Source: Hydractinia symbiolongicarpus (lineage: Eukaryota; Cnidaria; Hydrozoa; Anthoathecata; Hydractiniidae). Taken from it: a DNA stretch of 64,000 nucleotides. The notes under the pieces were generated by a model. That model worked only from the letters and a program-made list of their open reading frames with translations, made no database searches and was not told the origin of the DNA. The stretch covers positions 5,582,001-5,646,000 of the forward strand of contig NC_079880.1 of the NCBI RefSeq assembly GCF_029227915.1, written 5' to 3'. Below, one piece after another: positions 49,532 to 62,258 of this stretch (position 1 is its first letter; the number at the start of each line of letters is the position of its first letter). Position numbers and translations under genes: made by a program.

Positions 49532-50139
49532 GGGTACTATTTTTGTATACTTTTGACTATACGGGCCAAGCCCGGGATTTACGGGAAATCGCGGGTTTTC
49601 GTTTGCCGGCGATTAAACTTCTTTTATTCAGCGTCTCATCAAAAATGAAAACATTTTTGAAAACTACAAGTCTCATGCGTTTTAGTGGTGAAAAAATAAT
49701 TTAAAAAATCGTTCAAGAAATGAGTTTACTCCCTGGGTACTTTCCTTGTATACTTTTGACTATACGGGCCAAGCCCGGGATTTACGGGAAATCGCGGGTT
49801 TTCGTTTGCCGGCGATTAAACTTCTTTTATTCAGCGTCTCATCAAAAGTGAAAACATTTTTGAAAACTACAAGTCTCATGCGTTTTAGTGGTGAAAAAAT
49901 AATTTAAAAAATCGTTCGGGAAATGAGTTTACTCCCTGGGTACTTTCTTTGTATACTTTTGACTATACGGGCCAAGCCGGGATTTACGGGAAATCGCGGG
50001 TTTTCGTTTGCCGGCGATTAAACTTCTTTTATTCAGCGTCTCATCAAAAATGAAAACATTTTTAAAAACTACAAGTCTTATGCGTTTTAGTGGTGAAAAA
50101 ATAATTTAAAAAATCGTTCTGGAAATGAGTTTACTCACA
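49532..50139 (+). repeat. Higher-order repeat, copy 2, one monomer deleted (3 monomers)
   Basis: The same unit as 48721-49531 but 608 bp. The TTTGTTTACTTTTG, GAGTCCAGG monomer is absent, and the CAAGAAATGAG start leads directly to TTTCCTTGTATAC. Confidence 0.85.
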
Positions 50140-50735
50140 GGGTACTATTTTTGTATACTTTTGACTATACGGGCCAAGCCCGGGATTTACGGGAAATCGC
50201 GGGTTTTCGTTTGCCGGCGATTAAACTTCTTTTATTCAGCGTCTCATCAAAAATGAAAACATTTTTGAAAACTACAAGTCTCATGCGTTTTAGTGGTGAA
50301 AAAATAATTTAAAAAATCGTTCAAGAAATGAGTTTACTCCCTGGGTACTTTCTTTGTTTACTTTTGACTATACGGGCCGAGTCCAGGATTTACGGGAAAT
50401 CGCAGGTTTTCGTTTGCCGGCGATTAAACTTCTTTTATTCAGCGTCTCATCAAAAATAAAAACATTTTTAAAAACTACAAGTCTCATGCGTTTTAGTGGT
50501 GAAAAAGTAATTTAAAAAATCGTTCGGGAAATGAGTTTACTCCCTGGGTACTTTCCTTGTATACTTTTGACTATACGGGCCAAGCCCGGGATTTACGGGA
50601 AATCGCGGGTTTTCGTTTGCCGGCGATTAAACTTCTTTTATTCAGCGTCTCATCAAAAGTGAAAACATTTTTGAAAACTACAAGTCTCATGCGTTTTAGT
50701 GGTGAAAAAATAATTTAAAAAATCGTCGGGAAATG
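50140..50735 (+). repeat. Higher-order repeat, copy 3, partial (GGGTACTATTTTTG group)
   Basis: The full order with the TTTGTTTAC monomer is back. After TTTCCTTGTATAC and CATCAAAAGTG the order changes at ATCGTCGGG (near 50723) to a different monomer class. Confidence 0.8.
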
Positions 50736-53699
50736 AGTTTACTCCCTGGGTACTTTCTTTGTATACTTTTCACTATACGGACCAAGCCTGGGATTTACGG
50801 GAAATCGCGGGTTTTCGTTTGCCGGCGATTAAACTTCTTTTATTCAGCGTCTCATCAAAAATGAAAACATTTTTAAAAACTACAAGTCTCATGCGTTTAT
50901 GTGGTGAAAAAATAATTTAAAAAATCGTTCTGGAAATGAGTTTACTCCCTGGGTACTTTCTTTGTATACTTTTGACTATACGGGCCGAGTCCGGGATTTA
51001 GGGAAATCGCAAGTTTCGTTTCCCGGCAATTAAACTGCTTTTATTCAGCGTCTCATCAAAAATGAAAACATTTTTAAAAACTACAAGTCTCATGCGTTTT
51101 AGTGGTGAAAAAATAATTTAAAAAATCGTTCTGGAAATGAGTTTACTCACAAGGTACTTTCTTTGTATACTTTTGACTATACGGGCCACGCCGGGATTTA
51201 CGGGAAATCGCGGGTTTTCGTTTGCCGGCGATTAAACTTCTTTTATTCAGCGTCTCATCAAAAATGAAAACATTTTTAAAAACTACAAGTCTCATGCGTT
51301 TATGTGGTGAAAAAATAATTTAAAAAATCGTTCTGGAAATGAGTTTACTCACAAGGTACTTTCTTTGTATACATTCGACTATACGTGCCAAGCCCGGGAT
51401 TTACGGGAAATCGCGGGTTTTCGTTTGCCGGCGATTAAACTTCTTTTATTCAGCGTCTCATCAAAAATGAAAACATTTTTGAAAACTACAAGTCTCATGC
51501 GTTTTAGTGGTGAAAAAATAATTTAAAAAGTCGTTCGGGAAATGAGTTTACTCCCTGGGTACTTTCTTTGTATACTTTTGACTATACGGGCCAAGCCGGG
51601 ATTTACGGGAAATCGCGGGTTTTCGTTTGCCGGCGATTAAACTTCTTTTATTCAGCGTCTCATCAAAAATGAAAACATTTTTAAAAACTACAAGTCTTAT
51701 GCGTTTTAGTGGTGAAAAAATAATTTAAAAAATCGTTCTGGAAATGAGTTTACTCACAGGGTACTTTCTTTGTATACTTTTGACTATACGGGCCAAGCCC
51801 GGGATTTACGGAAATCGCGGGTTTTCGTTTGCCAGCGATTAAACTTCTTTTATTCAGCGTCTCATCAAAAATGAAAACATTTTTGAAAACTACAAGTCTC
51901 ATGCGTTTTAGTGGTGAAAAAATAATTTAAAAAATCGTTCAAGAAATGAGTTTACTCCCTGGGTACTTTCTTTGTATACTTTTGACTATACGGGCCGAGT
52001 CCAGGATTCACGGGAAATCGCAGGTTTTCGTTTGCCGGCGATTAAACTTCTTTTATTCAGCGTCTCATCAAAAATAAAAACATTTTTAAAAACTACAAGT
52101 CTCATGCGTTTTAGTGGTGAAAAAGTAATTTAAAAAATCGTTCGGGAAATGAGTTTACTCCCTGGGTACTTTCTTTGTATACTTTTGACCATACGGGCCA
52201 AGCCCTGGATTTTCGGAAAATCGCGGGTTTTCGTTTGCCGGCGATTAAACTTCTTTTATTCAGCGTTTCATCAAAAGTGAAAACATTTTTGAAAACTACA
52301 AGTCTCATGCGTTTTAGTGGTGAAAAAATAATTTAAAAAATCGTCGGGAAATGAGTTTACTCCCTGGGTACTTTCTTTGTATACTTTTGACTATACGGGC
52401 CAAGCCCGGGATTTATGGGAAATCGCGGGTTTTCGTTTGCCGGCGATTAAACTTCTTTTATTCAGCGTCTCATCAAAAATGAAAACATTTTTAAAAACTA
52501 CAAGTCTTATGCGTTTATGTGGTGAAAAAATAATTTAAAAAATCGTTCTGGAAATGAGTTTACTCCCTGGGTACTTTCTTTGTATACTTTTGACTATACG
52601 GGCCGAGTCCGGGATTTAGGGAAATCGCAAGTTTCGTTTCCCGGCGATTAAACTTCTTTTATTCAGCGTCTCATCAAAAATGAAAACATTTTTAAAAACT
52701 ACAAGTCTCATGCGTTTTAGTGGTGAAAAAATAATTTAAAAAATCGTTCGGGAAATGAGTTTACTCCCTGGGTACTTTCTTTGTATACTTTTGACTATAC
52801 GGGCCAAGCCGGTATTTACGGGAAATCGCGGGTTTTCGTTTGCCGGCGATTAAACTTCTTTTATTCAGCGTCTCATCAAAAATGAAAACATTTTTAAAAA
52901 CTACAAGTCTTATGCGTTTTAGTGGTGAAAAAATAATTTAAAAAATCGTTCTGGAAATGAGTTTACTCACAGGGTACTTTCTTTGTATACTTTTGACTAT
53001 ACGGGCCAAGCCCGGGATTTACGGGAAATCGCGGGTTTTCGTTTGCCGGCGATTAAACTTCTTTTATTCAGCGTCTCATCAAAAATGAAAACATTTTTGA
53101 AAACTACAAGTCTCATGCGTTTTAGTGGTGAAAAAATAATTTAAAAAATCGTTCAAGAAATGAGTTTACTCCCTGGGTACTTTCTTTGTATACTTTTGAC
53201 TATACGGGCCGAGTCCAGGATTTACGGGAAATCGCAGGTTTTCGTTTGCCGGCGATTAAACTTCTTTTATTCAGCGTCTCATCAAAAATAAAAACATTTT
53301 TAAAAACTACAAGTCTCATGCGTTTTAGTGGTGAAAGAGTAACTTAAAAAATCGTTCGGGAAATGAGTTTACTCCCTGGGTACTTTCTTTGTATACTTTT
53401 GACTATACGGGCCAAGCCCGGGATTTACGGGAAATCGCGGGTTTTCGTTTGCCGGCGATTAAACTTCTTTTATTCAGCGTTTCATCAAAAGTGAAAACAT
53501 TTTTGAAAACTACAAGTCTCATGCGTTTTAGTGGTGAAAAAATAATTTAAAAAATCGTCGGGAAATGAGTTTACTCCCTGGGTACTTTCTTTGTATACTT
53601 TTGACTATACGGGCCAAGCCCGGGATTTACGGGAAATCGCGGGTTTTCGTTTGCCGGCGATTAAACTTCTTTTATTCAGCGTCTCATCAAAAATGAAAA

Positions 53700-54905
53700 C
53701 ATTTTTAAAAACTACAAGTCTTATGCGTTTATGTGGTGAAAAAATAATTTAAAAAATCGTTCTGGAAATGAGTTTACTCCCTGGGTACTTTCTTTGTATA
53801 CTTTTGACTATACGGGCCGAGTCCGGGATTTAGGGAAATCGCAAGTTTCGTTTCCCGGCGATTAAACTGCTTTTATTCAGCGTCTCATCAAAAATGAAAA
53901 CATTTTTAAAAACTACAAGTCTCATGCGTTTTAGTGGTGAAAAAATAATTTAAAAAATCGTTCTGGAAATGAGTTTACTCACAAGGTACTTTCTTTGTAT
54001 ACTTTTGACTATACGGGCCACGCCGGGATTTACGGGAAATCGCGGGTTTTCGTTTGCCGGCGATTAAACTTCTTTTATTCAGCGTCTCATCAAAAATGAA
54101 AACATTTTTAAAAACTACAAGTCTCATGGGCTTTAGTGGTGAAAAAATATTTTAAAAAATCGTTCTGGAAATGAGTTTACTCACAAGGTACTTTCTTTGT
54201 ATACATTCGACTATACGTGCTAAGCCCGGGATTTACGGGAAATCGCGGGTTTTCGTTTGCCGGCGATTAAACTTCTTTTATTCAGCGTCTCATCAAAAAT
54301 GAAAACATTTTTGAAAACTACAAGTCTCATGCGTTTTAGTGGTGAAAAAATAATTTAAAAAATCGTTCGGGAAATGAGTTTACTCCCTGGGTACTTTCTT
54401 TGTATACTTTTGACTATACGGGCCAAGCCGGGATTTACGGGAAATCGCGGGTTTTCGTTTGCCGGCGATTAAACTTCTTTTATTCAGCGTCTCATCAAAA
54501 ATGAAAACTTTTTTAAAAACTACAAGTCTTATGCGTTTTAGTGGTGAAAAAATAATTTAAAGAATTGTTCTGGAAATGAGTATACTCACAGGGTACTTTC
54601 TTTGTATACATTCGACTATACGGGCCAAGCCCGGGATTTACGGGAAATCGCGGGTTTTCGTTTTACGGCGATTAAACCTCTTTCATTAAGCGTCTCATCA
54701 AAAATGAAAACATTATTGAAAACTACAAGTCTCATGCGTTTTAGTGGTGAAAAAAAATTTTAAAAAATCGTTCGGGAAATGAGATTACTTCCTGGGTACT
54801 TTCTTTGTATACATTCGACTATACGGGCCAAGCCCCGGATTTACGGGAAAACGCGGGATTTCGTTTGCCGGCGATTAAACCTCTTTCATTAAGCGTCTCA
54901 TCAAA
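53700..54905 (+). repeat. Higher-order repeat, 6 monomers, copy 1
   Basis: Landmarks recur at +1214: GTCTCATGGGCTTTAG at 54121 and 55335, the rare ATATTTTAAAAAATCG, AAAGAATTGTTCTGG and GAGTATACTC. The start lies in a common-class monomer within its CATCAAAAATGAAAAC region. Confidence 0.85.
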
Positions 54906-56119
54906 AATGAAAACATTTTTAAAAACTACAAGTCTTATGCGTTTATGTGGTGAAAAAATAATTTAAAAAATCGTTCTGGAAATGAGTTTACTCCCTGGGT
55001 ACTTTCTTTGTATACTTTTGACTATACGGGCCGAGTCCGGGATTTAGGGAAATCGCAAGTTTCGTTTCCCGGCGATTAAACTGCTTTTATTCAGCGTCTC
55101 ATCAAAAATGAAAACATTTTTAAAAACTACAAGTCTCATGCGTTTTAGTGGTGAAAAAATAATTTAAAAAATCGTTCTGGAAATGAGTTTACTCACAAGG
55201 TACTTTCTTTGTATACTTTTGACTATACGGGCCACGCCGGGATTTACGGGAAATCGCGGGTTTTCGTTTGCCGGCGATTAAACTTCTTTTATTCAGCGTC
55301 TCATCAAAAATGAAAACATTTTTAAAAACTACAAGTCTCATGGGCTTTAGTGGTGAAAAAATATTTTAAAAAATCGTTCTGGAAATGAGTTTACTCACAA
55401 GGTACTTTCTTTGTATACATTCGACTATACGTGCTAAGCCCGGGATTTACGGGAAATCGCGGGTTTTCGTTTGCCGGCGATTAAACTTCTTTTATTCAGC
55501 GTCTCATCAAAAATGAAAACATTTTTGAAAACTACAAGTCTCATGCGTTTTAGTGGTGAAAAAATAATTTAAAAAATCGTTCGGGAAATGAGTTTACTCC
55601 CTGGGTACTTTCTTTGTATACTTTTGACTATACGGGCCAAGCCGGGATTTACGGGAAATCGCGGGTTTTCGTTTGCCGGCGATTAAACTTCTTTTATTCA
55701 GCGTCTCATCAAAAATGAAAACTTTTTTAAAAACTACAAGTCTTATGCGTTTTAGTGGTGAAAAAATAATTTAAAGAATTGTTCTGGAAATGAGTATACT
55801 CACAGGGTACTTTCTTTGTATACATTCGACTATACGGGCCAAGCCCGGGATTTACGGGAAATCGCGGGTTTTCGTTTTACGGCGATTAAACCTCTTTCAT
55901 TAAGCGTCTCATCAAAAATGAAAACATTATTGAAAACTACAAGTCTCATGCGTTTTAGTGGTGAAAAAAAATTTTAAAAAATCGTTCGGGAAATGAGATT
56001 ACTTCCTGGGTACTTTCTTTGTATACATTCGACTATACGGGCCAAGCCCCGGATTTACGGGAAAACGCGGGATTTCGTTTGCCGGCGATTAAACCTCTTT
56101 CATTAAGCGTCTCATCAAA
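54906..56119 (+). repeat. Higher-order repeat, 6 monomers, copy 2
   Basis: The second copy of 53700-54905. Its first monomer is chimeric: the left part is the AAGCCCCGG, CCTCTTTCATTAAG type, and the right part is the CTTATGCGTTTATGTGG type. This places the exchange near 54900 in the CATCAAAAATGAAAACA region. Confidence 0.85.
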
Positions 56120-57523
56120 AATGAAAACACTTTTGAAAAGTACAAGTCTCATGCATTTTAGTGGTGAAAAAATAATTTAAAAAATCGTTTGGGAAATGAG
56201 TTTACTCCCTGGGTACTTTCTTTGTATACTTTTGACTATACGGGCCGAGTCCGGGATTTACGGGAAATCGCGGATTTTCGTTTGCCGGCGATTAAACTTC
56301 TTTTATTCAGCGTCCCATCAAATATGAAAATATTTTTGAAAACTACAAGTCTCATGCGTTTAGTGGTAAAAAAATAATATAAAAAATCGTTCGGGAAATG
56401 AGTTTACTCCCTGGGTACTTTCTTTGTATACTTTTGACTATACGGGCCAAGCCGGGATTTACGGGAAATCGCGGGTTTTCGTTTGCCGGTGATTAAACTT
56501 CTTTTATTCAGCGTCTCATCAAAAATGAAAACATTTTTAAAAACTACAAGTCTTATGCGTTTTAGTGGTGAAAAAATAATTTAAAAAATCGTTCTGGAAA
56601 TGAGTTTACTCACAGGGTACTTTCTTTTTATAATTTTGACTATACGGGCCGAGTCCGGGGTTTACGGGAAATCGCGGGTTTTCGTTTGCCGGCGATTAAA
56701 CTTTTTTTATTCAGCGTCTCATCTAAAATGAAAATATTTTTGAAAACTACAAGTCTCATGCGTTTTAGTGGTGAAAAAATAATTTAAAAAATCGTTCGGG
56801 AAATGAGTTTACTCCCTGGGTACTTTCTTTGTATACTTTTGACTATACGGGCCAAGCCGGGATTTACGGGAAATCGCAGGTTTTTGTTTGCCGGCGATTA
56901 AACTTCTTTTATTCAGCGTCTCATCAAAAATGAAAACATTTTTAAAAACTACAAGTCTTATGCGTTTTAGTGGTGAAAAAATAATTTAAAAAATCGTTCT
57001 GGAAATGAGTTTACTCACAGGGTACTTTCTTTGTATACTTTTGACTATACGGGCCAAGCCCGGGATTTACGGGAAATCGCGGGTTTTCGTTTGCCGGCGA
57101 TTAAACTTCTTTTATTCAGCGTCTCATCAAAAATGAAAACATTTTTGAAAACTACAAGTCTCATGCGTTTTAGTGGTGAAAAAATAATTTAAAAAGTCGT
57201 TCAAGAAATGAGTTTACTCCCTGGGTACTTTCTTTGTATACTTTTGACTATACAGGCCAAGCCGGGATTTACGGGAAATCGCGGGTTTTCAATTGCCGGC
57301 GATTGAACTTCTTTTATTCAGCGTCTCATCAAAAATGAAAACATTTTTAAAAACTACAAGTCTTTTGCGTTTTAGTGGTGAAAAAATAATTTAAAAAATC
57401 GTTCTGGAAATGAGTTTACTCACAGGGTACTTTCTTTGTATACTTTTGACTATACGGGCCAAGCCCGGGATTTATGGGAAATCGCGGATTTTCGTTTGCC
57501 GGCGATTAAACTTCTTTTATTCA
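55772..57523 (+). repeat. Long-range duplicated segment, copy 1 (step 6477 bp)
   Basis: Rare landmarks recur at a constant 6477 bp: GAGTATACT at 55792 and 62269, TTTCTTTTTATAATTTTG at 56621 and 63098, and CACAGGGTAC of the final class at 57421 and 63898. The segment is at least 1.75 kb and is cut by the window end in the second copy. Confidence 0.8.
55787..56394 (+). repeat. Composite 3-monomer module, occurrence 4
   Basis: A 608-bp module with GAGTATACTC and TTTTACGGCG, then GAGATTACTTCC with AAGCCCCGG, then TCGTTTGGGAAATG and CGTCCCATCAAATATG. The third occurrence (54573 to about 54905) is cut short by the 6-mer duplication. Confidence 0.8.
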
Positions 57524-57714
57524 GCGTCCCATCAAACATGAAAATATTTTTGAAAACTACAAGTCTCATGCGTTTAGTGGTAAAAAAATAATATAAAAAA
57601 TCGTTCGGGAAATGAGTTTACTCCCTGGGTACTTTCTTTGTATACTTTTGACTATACGGGCCGAGTCCAGGATTTACGGGAAATCGCAGGTTTTCGTTTG
57701 CCGGCGATTAAACT

Positions 57715-58216
57715 TCTTTCATTAAGCGTCTCATCAAAAATGAAAACATTATTGAAAACTACAAGTCTCATGCGTTTTAGTGGTGAAAAAAAAATTTAAA
57801 AAATCGTTCGGGAAATGAGATTACTTCCTGGGTACTTTCTTTGTATACATTCGACTATACGGGCCAAGCACCGGATTTACGGGAAAACGCGGGATTTCGT
57901 TTGCCGGCGATTAAACCTCTTTCATTAAGCGTCTCATCAAAAATGAAAACACTTTTGAAAAGTACAAGTCTCATGCGTTTTAGTGGTGAAAAAATAATTT
58001 AAAAAATCATTTGGGAAATGAGTTGACTCCCTGGGTACTTTCTTTGTATACTTTTGACTATACGGGCCGAGTCCGGGATTTACGGGAAATCGCGGATTTT
58101 CGTTTGCCGGCGATTAAACTTCTTTTATTCAGCGTCCCATCAAATATGAAAATATTTTTGAAAACTACAAGTCTCATGCGTTTAGTGGTAAAAAAATAAT
58201 ATAAAAAATCGTTCGG
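57715..58216 (+). repeat. Composite module, occurrence 5, with a chimeric first monomer
   Basis: The first monomer has a GAGTCCAGG, CGCAGG left part joined to a TTTCATTAAGCG, CATTATTG right part at about 57713-57720. The next two monomers follow the normal module order, with AAGCACCGG in place of AAGCCCCGG and GAGTTGACTCC in place of GAGTTTACTCC. Confidence 0.75.
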
Positions 58217-58823
58217 GAAATGAGTTTACTCCCTGGGTACTTTCTTTGTATACTTTTGACTATACGGGCCAAGCCGGGATTTACGGGAAATCGCGGGTTT
58301 TCGTTTGCCGGTGATTAAACTTCTTTTATTCAGCGTCTCATCAAAAATGAAAACATTTTTGAAAACTACAAGTCTCATGCGTTTTAGTGGTGAAAAAATA
58401 ATTTAAAAAATCGTTCGGGAAATGAGTTTACTCCCTGGGTACTTTCTTTGTATACTTTTGACTATACGGGCCAAGCCGGGATTTACGGGAAATCGCGGGT
58501 TTTCGTTTGCCGGCGATTAAACTTCTTTTATTCAGCGTCTCATCAAAAATGAAAACATTTTTAAAAACTACAAGTCTTATGGGCTTTAGTGGTGAAAAAA
58601 TAATTTAAAAAATCGTTCTGGAAATGAGTTTACTCACAGGGTACTTTCTTTGTATACTTTTGACTATACGGGCCAAGCCCGGGATTTACGGGAAATCGCG
58701 GGTTTTCGTTTGCCGGCGATTAAACTTCTTTTATTCAGCGTCTCATCAAAAATGAAAACATTTTTGAAAACTACAAGTCTCATGCGTTTTAGTGGTGAAA
58801 AAATAATTTAAAAAATCGTTCGG

Positions 58824-59228
58824 GAAATGAGTTTACTCCTTGGGTACTTTCTTTGTATACTTTTGACTATACGGGCCAAGCCGGGATTTACGGGAAATCG
58901 CGCGTTTTCGTTTGCCGGCGATTGAACTTCTTTTATTCAGCGTCTCATCAAAAATGAAAACATTTTTAAAAACTACAAGTCTTATGGGCTTTAGTGGTGA
59001 AAAAATAATTTAAAAATCCGTTCTGGAAATGAGTTTACTCACAGGGTACTTTCTTTGTATACTTTTGACTATACGGGCCAAGCCCGGGATTTACGGGAAA
59101 TCGCGGGTTTTCGTTTGCCGGCGATTAAACTTCTTTTATTCAGCGTCTCATCAAAAATGAAAACATTTTTGAAAACTACAAGTCTCATGCGTTTTAGTGG
59201 TGAAAAAATAATTTAAAAAATCGTTCGG
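58824..59228 (+). repeat. Dimeric higher-order repeat (CGCGCGTTTTCG group)
   Basis: Two monomers, 405 bp. The first carries ACTCCTTGGG, CGCGCGTTTTCG, GGCGATTGAAC and GGGCTTTAG. The first monomer recurs at once at 59229. A private AAAAATCCGTTCTGG distinguishes this copy. Confidence 0.7.
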
Positions 59229-59633
59229 GAAATGAGTTTACTCCTTGGGTACTTTCTTTGTATACTTTTGACTATACGGGCCAAGCCGGGATTTACGGGA
59301 AATCGCGCGTTTTCGTTTGCCGGCGATTGAACTTCTTTTATTCAGCGTCTCATCAAAAATGAAAACATTTTTAAAAACTACAAGTCTTATGGGCTTTAGT
59401 GGTGAAAAAATAATTTAAAAAATCGTTCTGGAAATGAGTTTACTCACAGGGTACTTTCTTTGTATACATTCGACTATACGTGCCAAGCCCGGGATTTACG
59501 GGAAATCGCGGGTTTTCGTTTGCCGGCGATTAAACTTCTTTTATTCAGCGTCTCATCAAAAATGAAAACATTTTTGAAAACTACAGGTCTCATGCGTTTT
59601 AGTGGTGAAAAAATAATTTAAAAAATCGTTCAG

Positions 59634-60640
59634 GAAATGAGTTTACTCCCTGGGTACTTTCTTTGTATACTTTTGACTATACGGGCCAAGCCGGGATTTA
59701 CGGGAAATCGCGGGTTTTCGTTTGCCGGTGATTAAACTTCTTTTATTCAGCGTCTCATCAAAAATGAAAACATTTTTAAAAACTACAAGTCTTATGCGTT
59801 TTAGTGGTGAAAAAATAATTTAAAAAATCGTTCTGGAAATGAGTTTACTCACAGGGTACTTTCTTTGTATACTTTTGACTATACGGGCCGAGTCCGGGAT
59901 TTACGGGAAATCGCGGGTTTTCGTTTGCCGGCGATTAAACTTCTTTTATTCAGCGTCTCATCAAAAATGAAAACATTTTTGAAAACTACAAGTCTCATGC
60001 GTTTCAGTGGTGAAAAAATAATTTAAAAAATCGTTCGGGAAATGAGTTTACTCCCTGGGTACTTTTTTTGTATACTTTTGACTATACGGGCCAAGCCGGG
60101 ATTTACGGGAAATCGCGGGTTTTCGTTTGCCGGCGATTAAACTTCTTTTATTCAGCGTCTCATCAAAAATGAAAACATTTTTAAAAACTACAAGTCTTAT
60201 GCGTTTTAGTGGTGAAAAAATAATTTAAAAAATCGTTCTGGAAATGAGTTTACTCACAGGGTACTTTCTTTGTATGCTTTTGACTATACGGGCCAAGCCC
60301 GGGATTTACGGGAAATCGCGGGTTTTCGTTTGCCGGCGATTAAACTTCTTTTATTCAGCGTCTCATCAAAAATGAAAACATTTTTGAAAACTACAAGTCT
60401 CATGCGTTTTAGTGGTGAAAAAATAATTTAAAAAATCGTTCGGGAAATGAGTTTACTCCTTGGGTACTTTCTTTGTATACTTTTGACTATACGGGCCAAG
60501 CCGGGATTTACGGGAAATCGCGCGTTTTCGTTTGCCGGCGATTAAACTTCTTTTATTCAGCGTCTCATCAAAAATGAAAACATTTTTGAAAACTACAAGT
60601 CTCATGCGTTTTAGTGGTGAAAAAATAATTTAAAAAATCG
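59634..60640 (+). repeat. Higher-order repeat on an 8-monomer step, copy 1
   Basis: Landmarks recur at +1618: GTTTCAGTGG at 60001 and 61619, TACTTTTTTTGTATAC near 60060 and 61678, and TGTATGCTTT at 60271 and 61889. Confidence 0.8.
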
Positions 60641-60847
60641 TTCGGGAAATGAGTTTACTCCTTGGGTACTTTCTTTGTATACTTTTGACTATACGGGCCA
60701 AGCCGGGATTTACGGGAAATCGCGGGTTTTCGTTTGCCGGCGATTAAACTTCTTTTATTCAGCGTCTCATCAAAAATGAAAACATTTTTGAAAACTACAA
60801 GTCTCATGCGTTTTAGTGGTGAAAAAATAATTTAAAAAATCGTTCAG
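60444..60847 (+). repeat. Dimeric higher-order repeat, copy 1 (CGCGCG/CGCGGG pair)
   Basis: Two monomers of 202 bp, one with CGCGCGTTTTCG and one with CGCGGGTTTTCG, ending in GTTCAGGAAATG. They are repeated at 60848-61251. Confidence 0.8.
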
Positions 60848-61251
60848 GAAATGAGTTTACTCCCTGGGTACTTTCTTTGTATACTTTTGACTATACGGGC
60901 CAAGCCGGGATTTACGGGAAATCGCGCGTTTTCGTTTGCCGGCGATTAAACTTCTTTTATTCAGCGTCTCATCAAAAATGAAAACATTTTTGAAAACTAC
61001 AAGTCTCATGCGTTTTAGTGGTGAAAAAATAATTTAAAAAATCGTTCGGGAAATGAGTTTACTCCTTGGGTACTTTCTTTGTATACTTTTGACTATACGG
61101 GCCAAGCCGGGATTTACGGGAAATCGCGGGTTTTCGTTTGCCGGCGATTAAACTTCTTTTATTCAGCGTCTCATCAAAAATGAAAACATTTTTGAAAACT
61201 ACAAGTCTCATGCGTTTTAGTGGTGAAAAAATAATTTAAAAAATCGTTCAG
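60848..61251 (+). repeat. Dimeric higher-order repeat, copy 2 (CGCGCG/CGCGGG pair)
   Basis: A 404-bp tandem copy of 60444-60847. The only clear difference I saw is CTCCCTGGG in place of CTCCTTGGG in its first monomer. Confidence 0.8.
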
Positions 61252-62258
61252 GAAATGAGTTTACTCCCTGGGTACTTTCTTTGTATACTTTTGACGATAC
61301 GGGCCAAGCCGGGATTTACGGGAAATCGCGGGTTTTCGTTTGCCGGTGATTAAACTTCTTTTATTCAGCGTCTCATCAAAAATGAAAACATTTTTAAAAA
61401 CTACAAGTCTTATGCGTTTTAGTGGTGAAAAAATAATTTAAAAAATCGTTCTGGAAATGAGTTTACTCACAGGGTACTTTCTTTGTATACTTTTGACTAT
61501 ACGGGCCGAGTCCGGGGTTTACGGGAAATCGCGGGTTTTCGTTTGCCGGCGATTAAACTTCTTTTATTCAGCGTCTCATCAAAAATGAAAACATTTTTAA
61601 AAACTACAAGTCTCATGCGTTTCAGTGGTGAAAAAATAATTTAAAAAATCGTTCGGGAAATGAGTTTACTCCCTGGGTACTTTTTTTGTATACTTTTGAC
61701 TATACGGGCCAAGCCGGGATTTACGGGAAATCGCGGGTTTTCGTTTGCCGGCGATTAAACTTCTTTTATTCAGCGTCTCATCAAAAATGAAAACATTTTT
61801 AAAAACTACAAGTCTTATGCGTTTTAGTGGTGAAAAAATAATTTAAAAAATCGTTCTGGAAATGAGTTTACTCACAGGGTACTTTCTTTGTATGCTTTTG
61901 ACTATACGGGCCAAGCCCGGGATTTACGGGAAATCGCGGGTTTTCGTTTGCCGGCGATTAAACTTCTTTTATTCAGCGTCTCATCAAAAATGAAAACATT
62001 TTTGAAAACTACAAGTCTCATGCGTTTTAGTGGTGAAAAAATAATTTAAAAAATCGTTCGGGAAATGAGTTTACTCCTTGGGTACTTTCTTTGTATACTT
62101 TTGACTATACGGGCCAAGCCGGGATTTACGGGAAATCGCGGGTTTTCGTTTGCCGGCGATTAAACTTCTTTTATTCAGCGTCTCATCAAAAATGAAAACA
62201 TTTTTAAAAACTACAAGTCTTATGCGTTTTAGTGGTGAAAAAATAATTTAAAGAATTG
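61252..62258 (+). repeat. Higher-order repeat on an 8-monomer step, copy 2
   Basis: The counterpart of 59634-60640 at +1618. It shares GTTTCAGTGG, the 7-T run and TGTATGCTTT. One change is GAGTCCGGGGTTT in place of GAGTCCGGGATTT. Confidence 0.8.
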
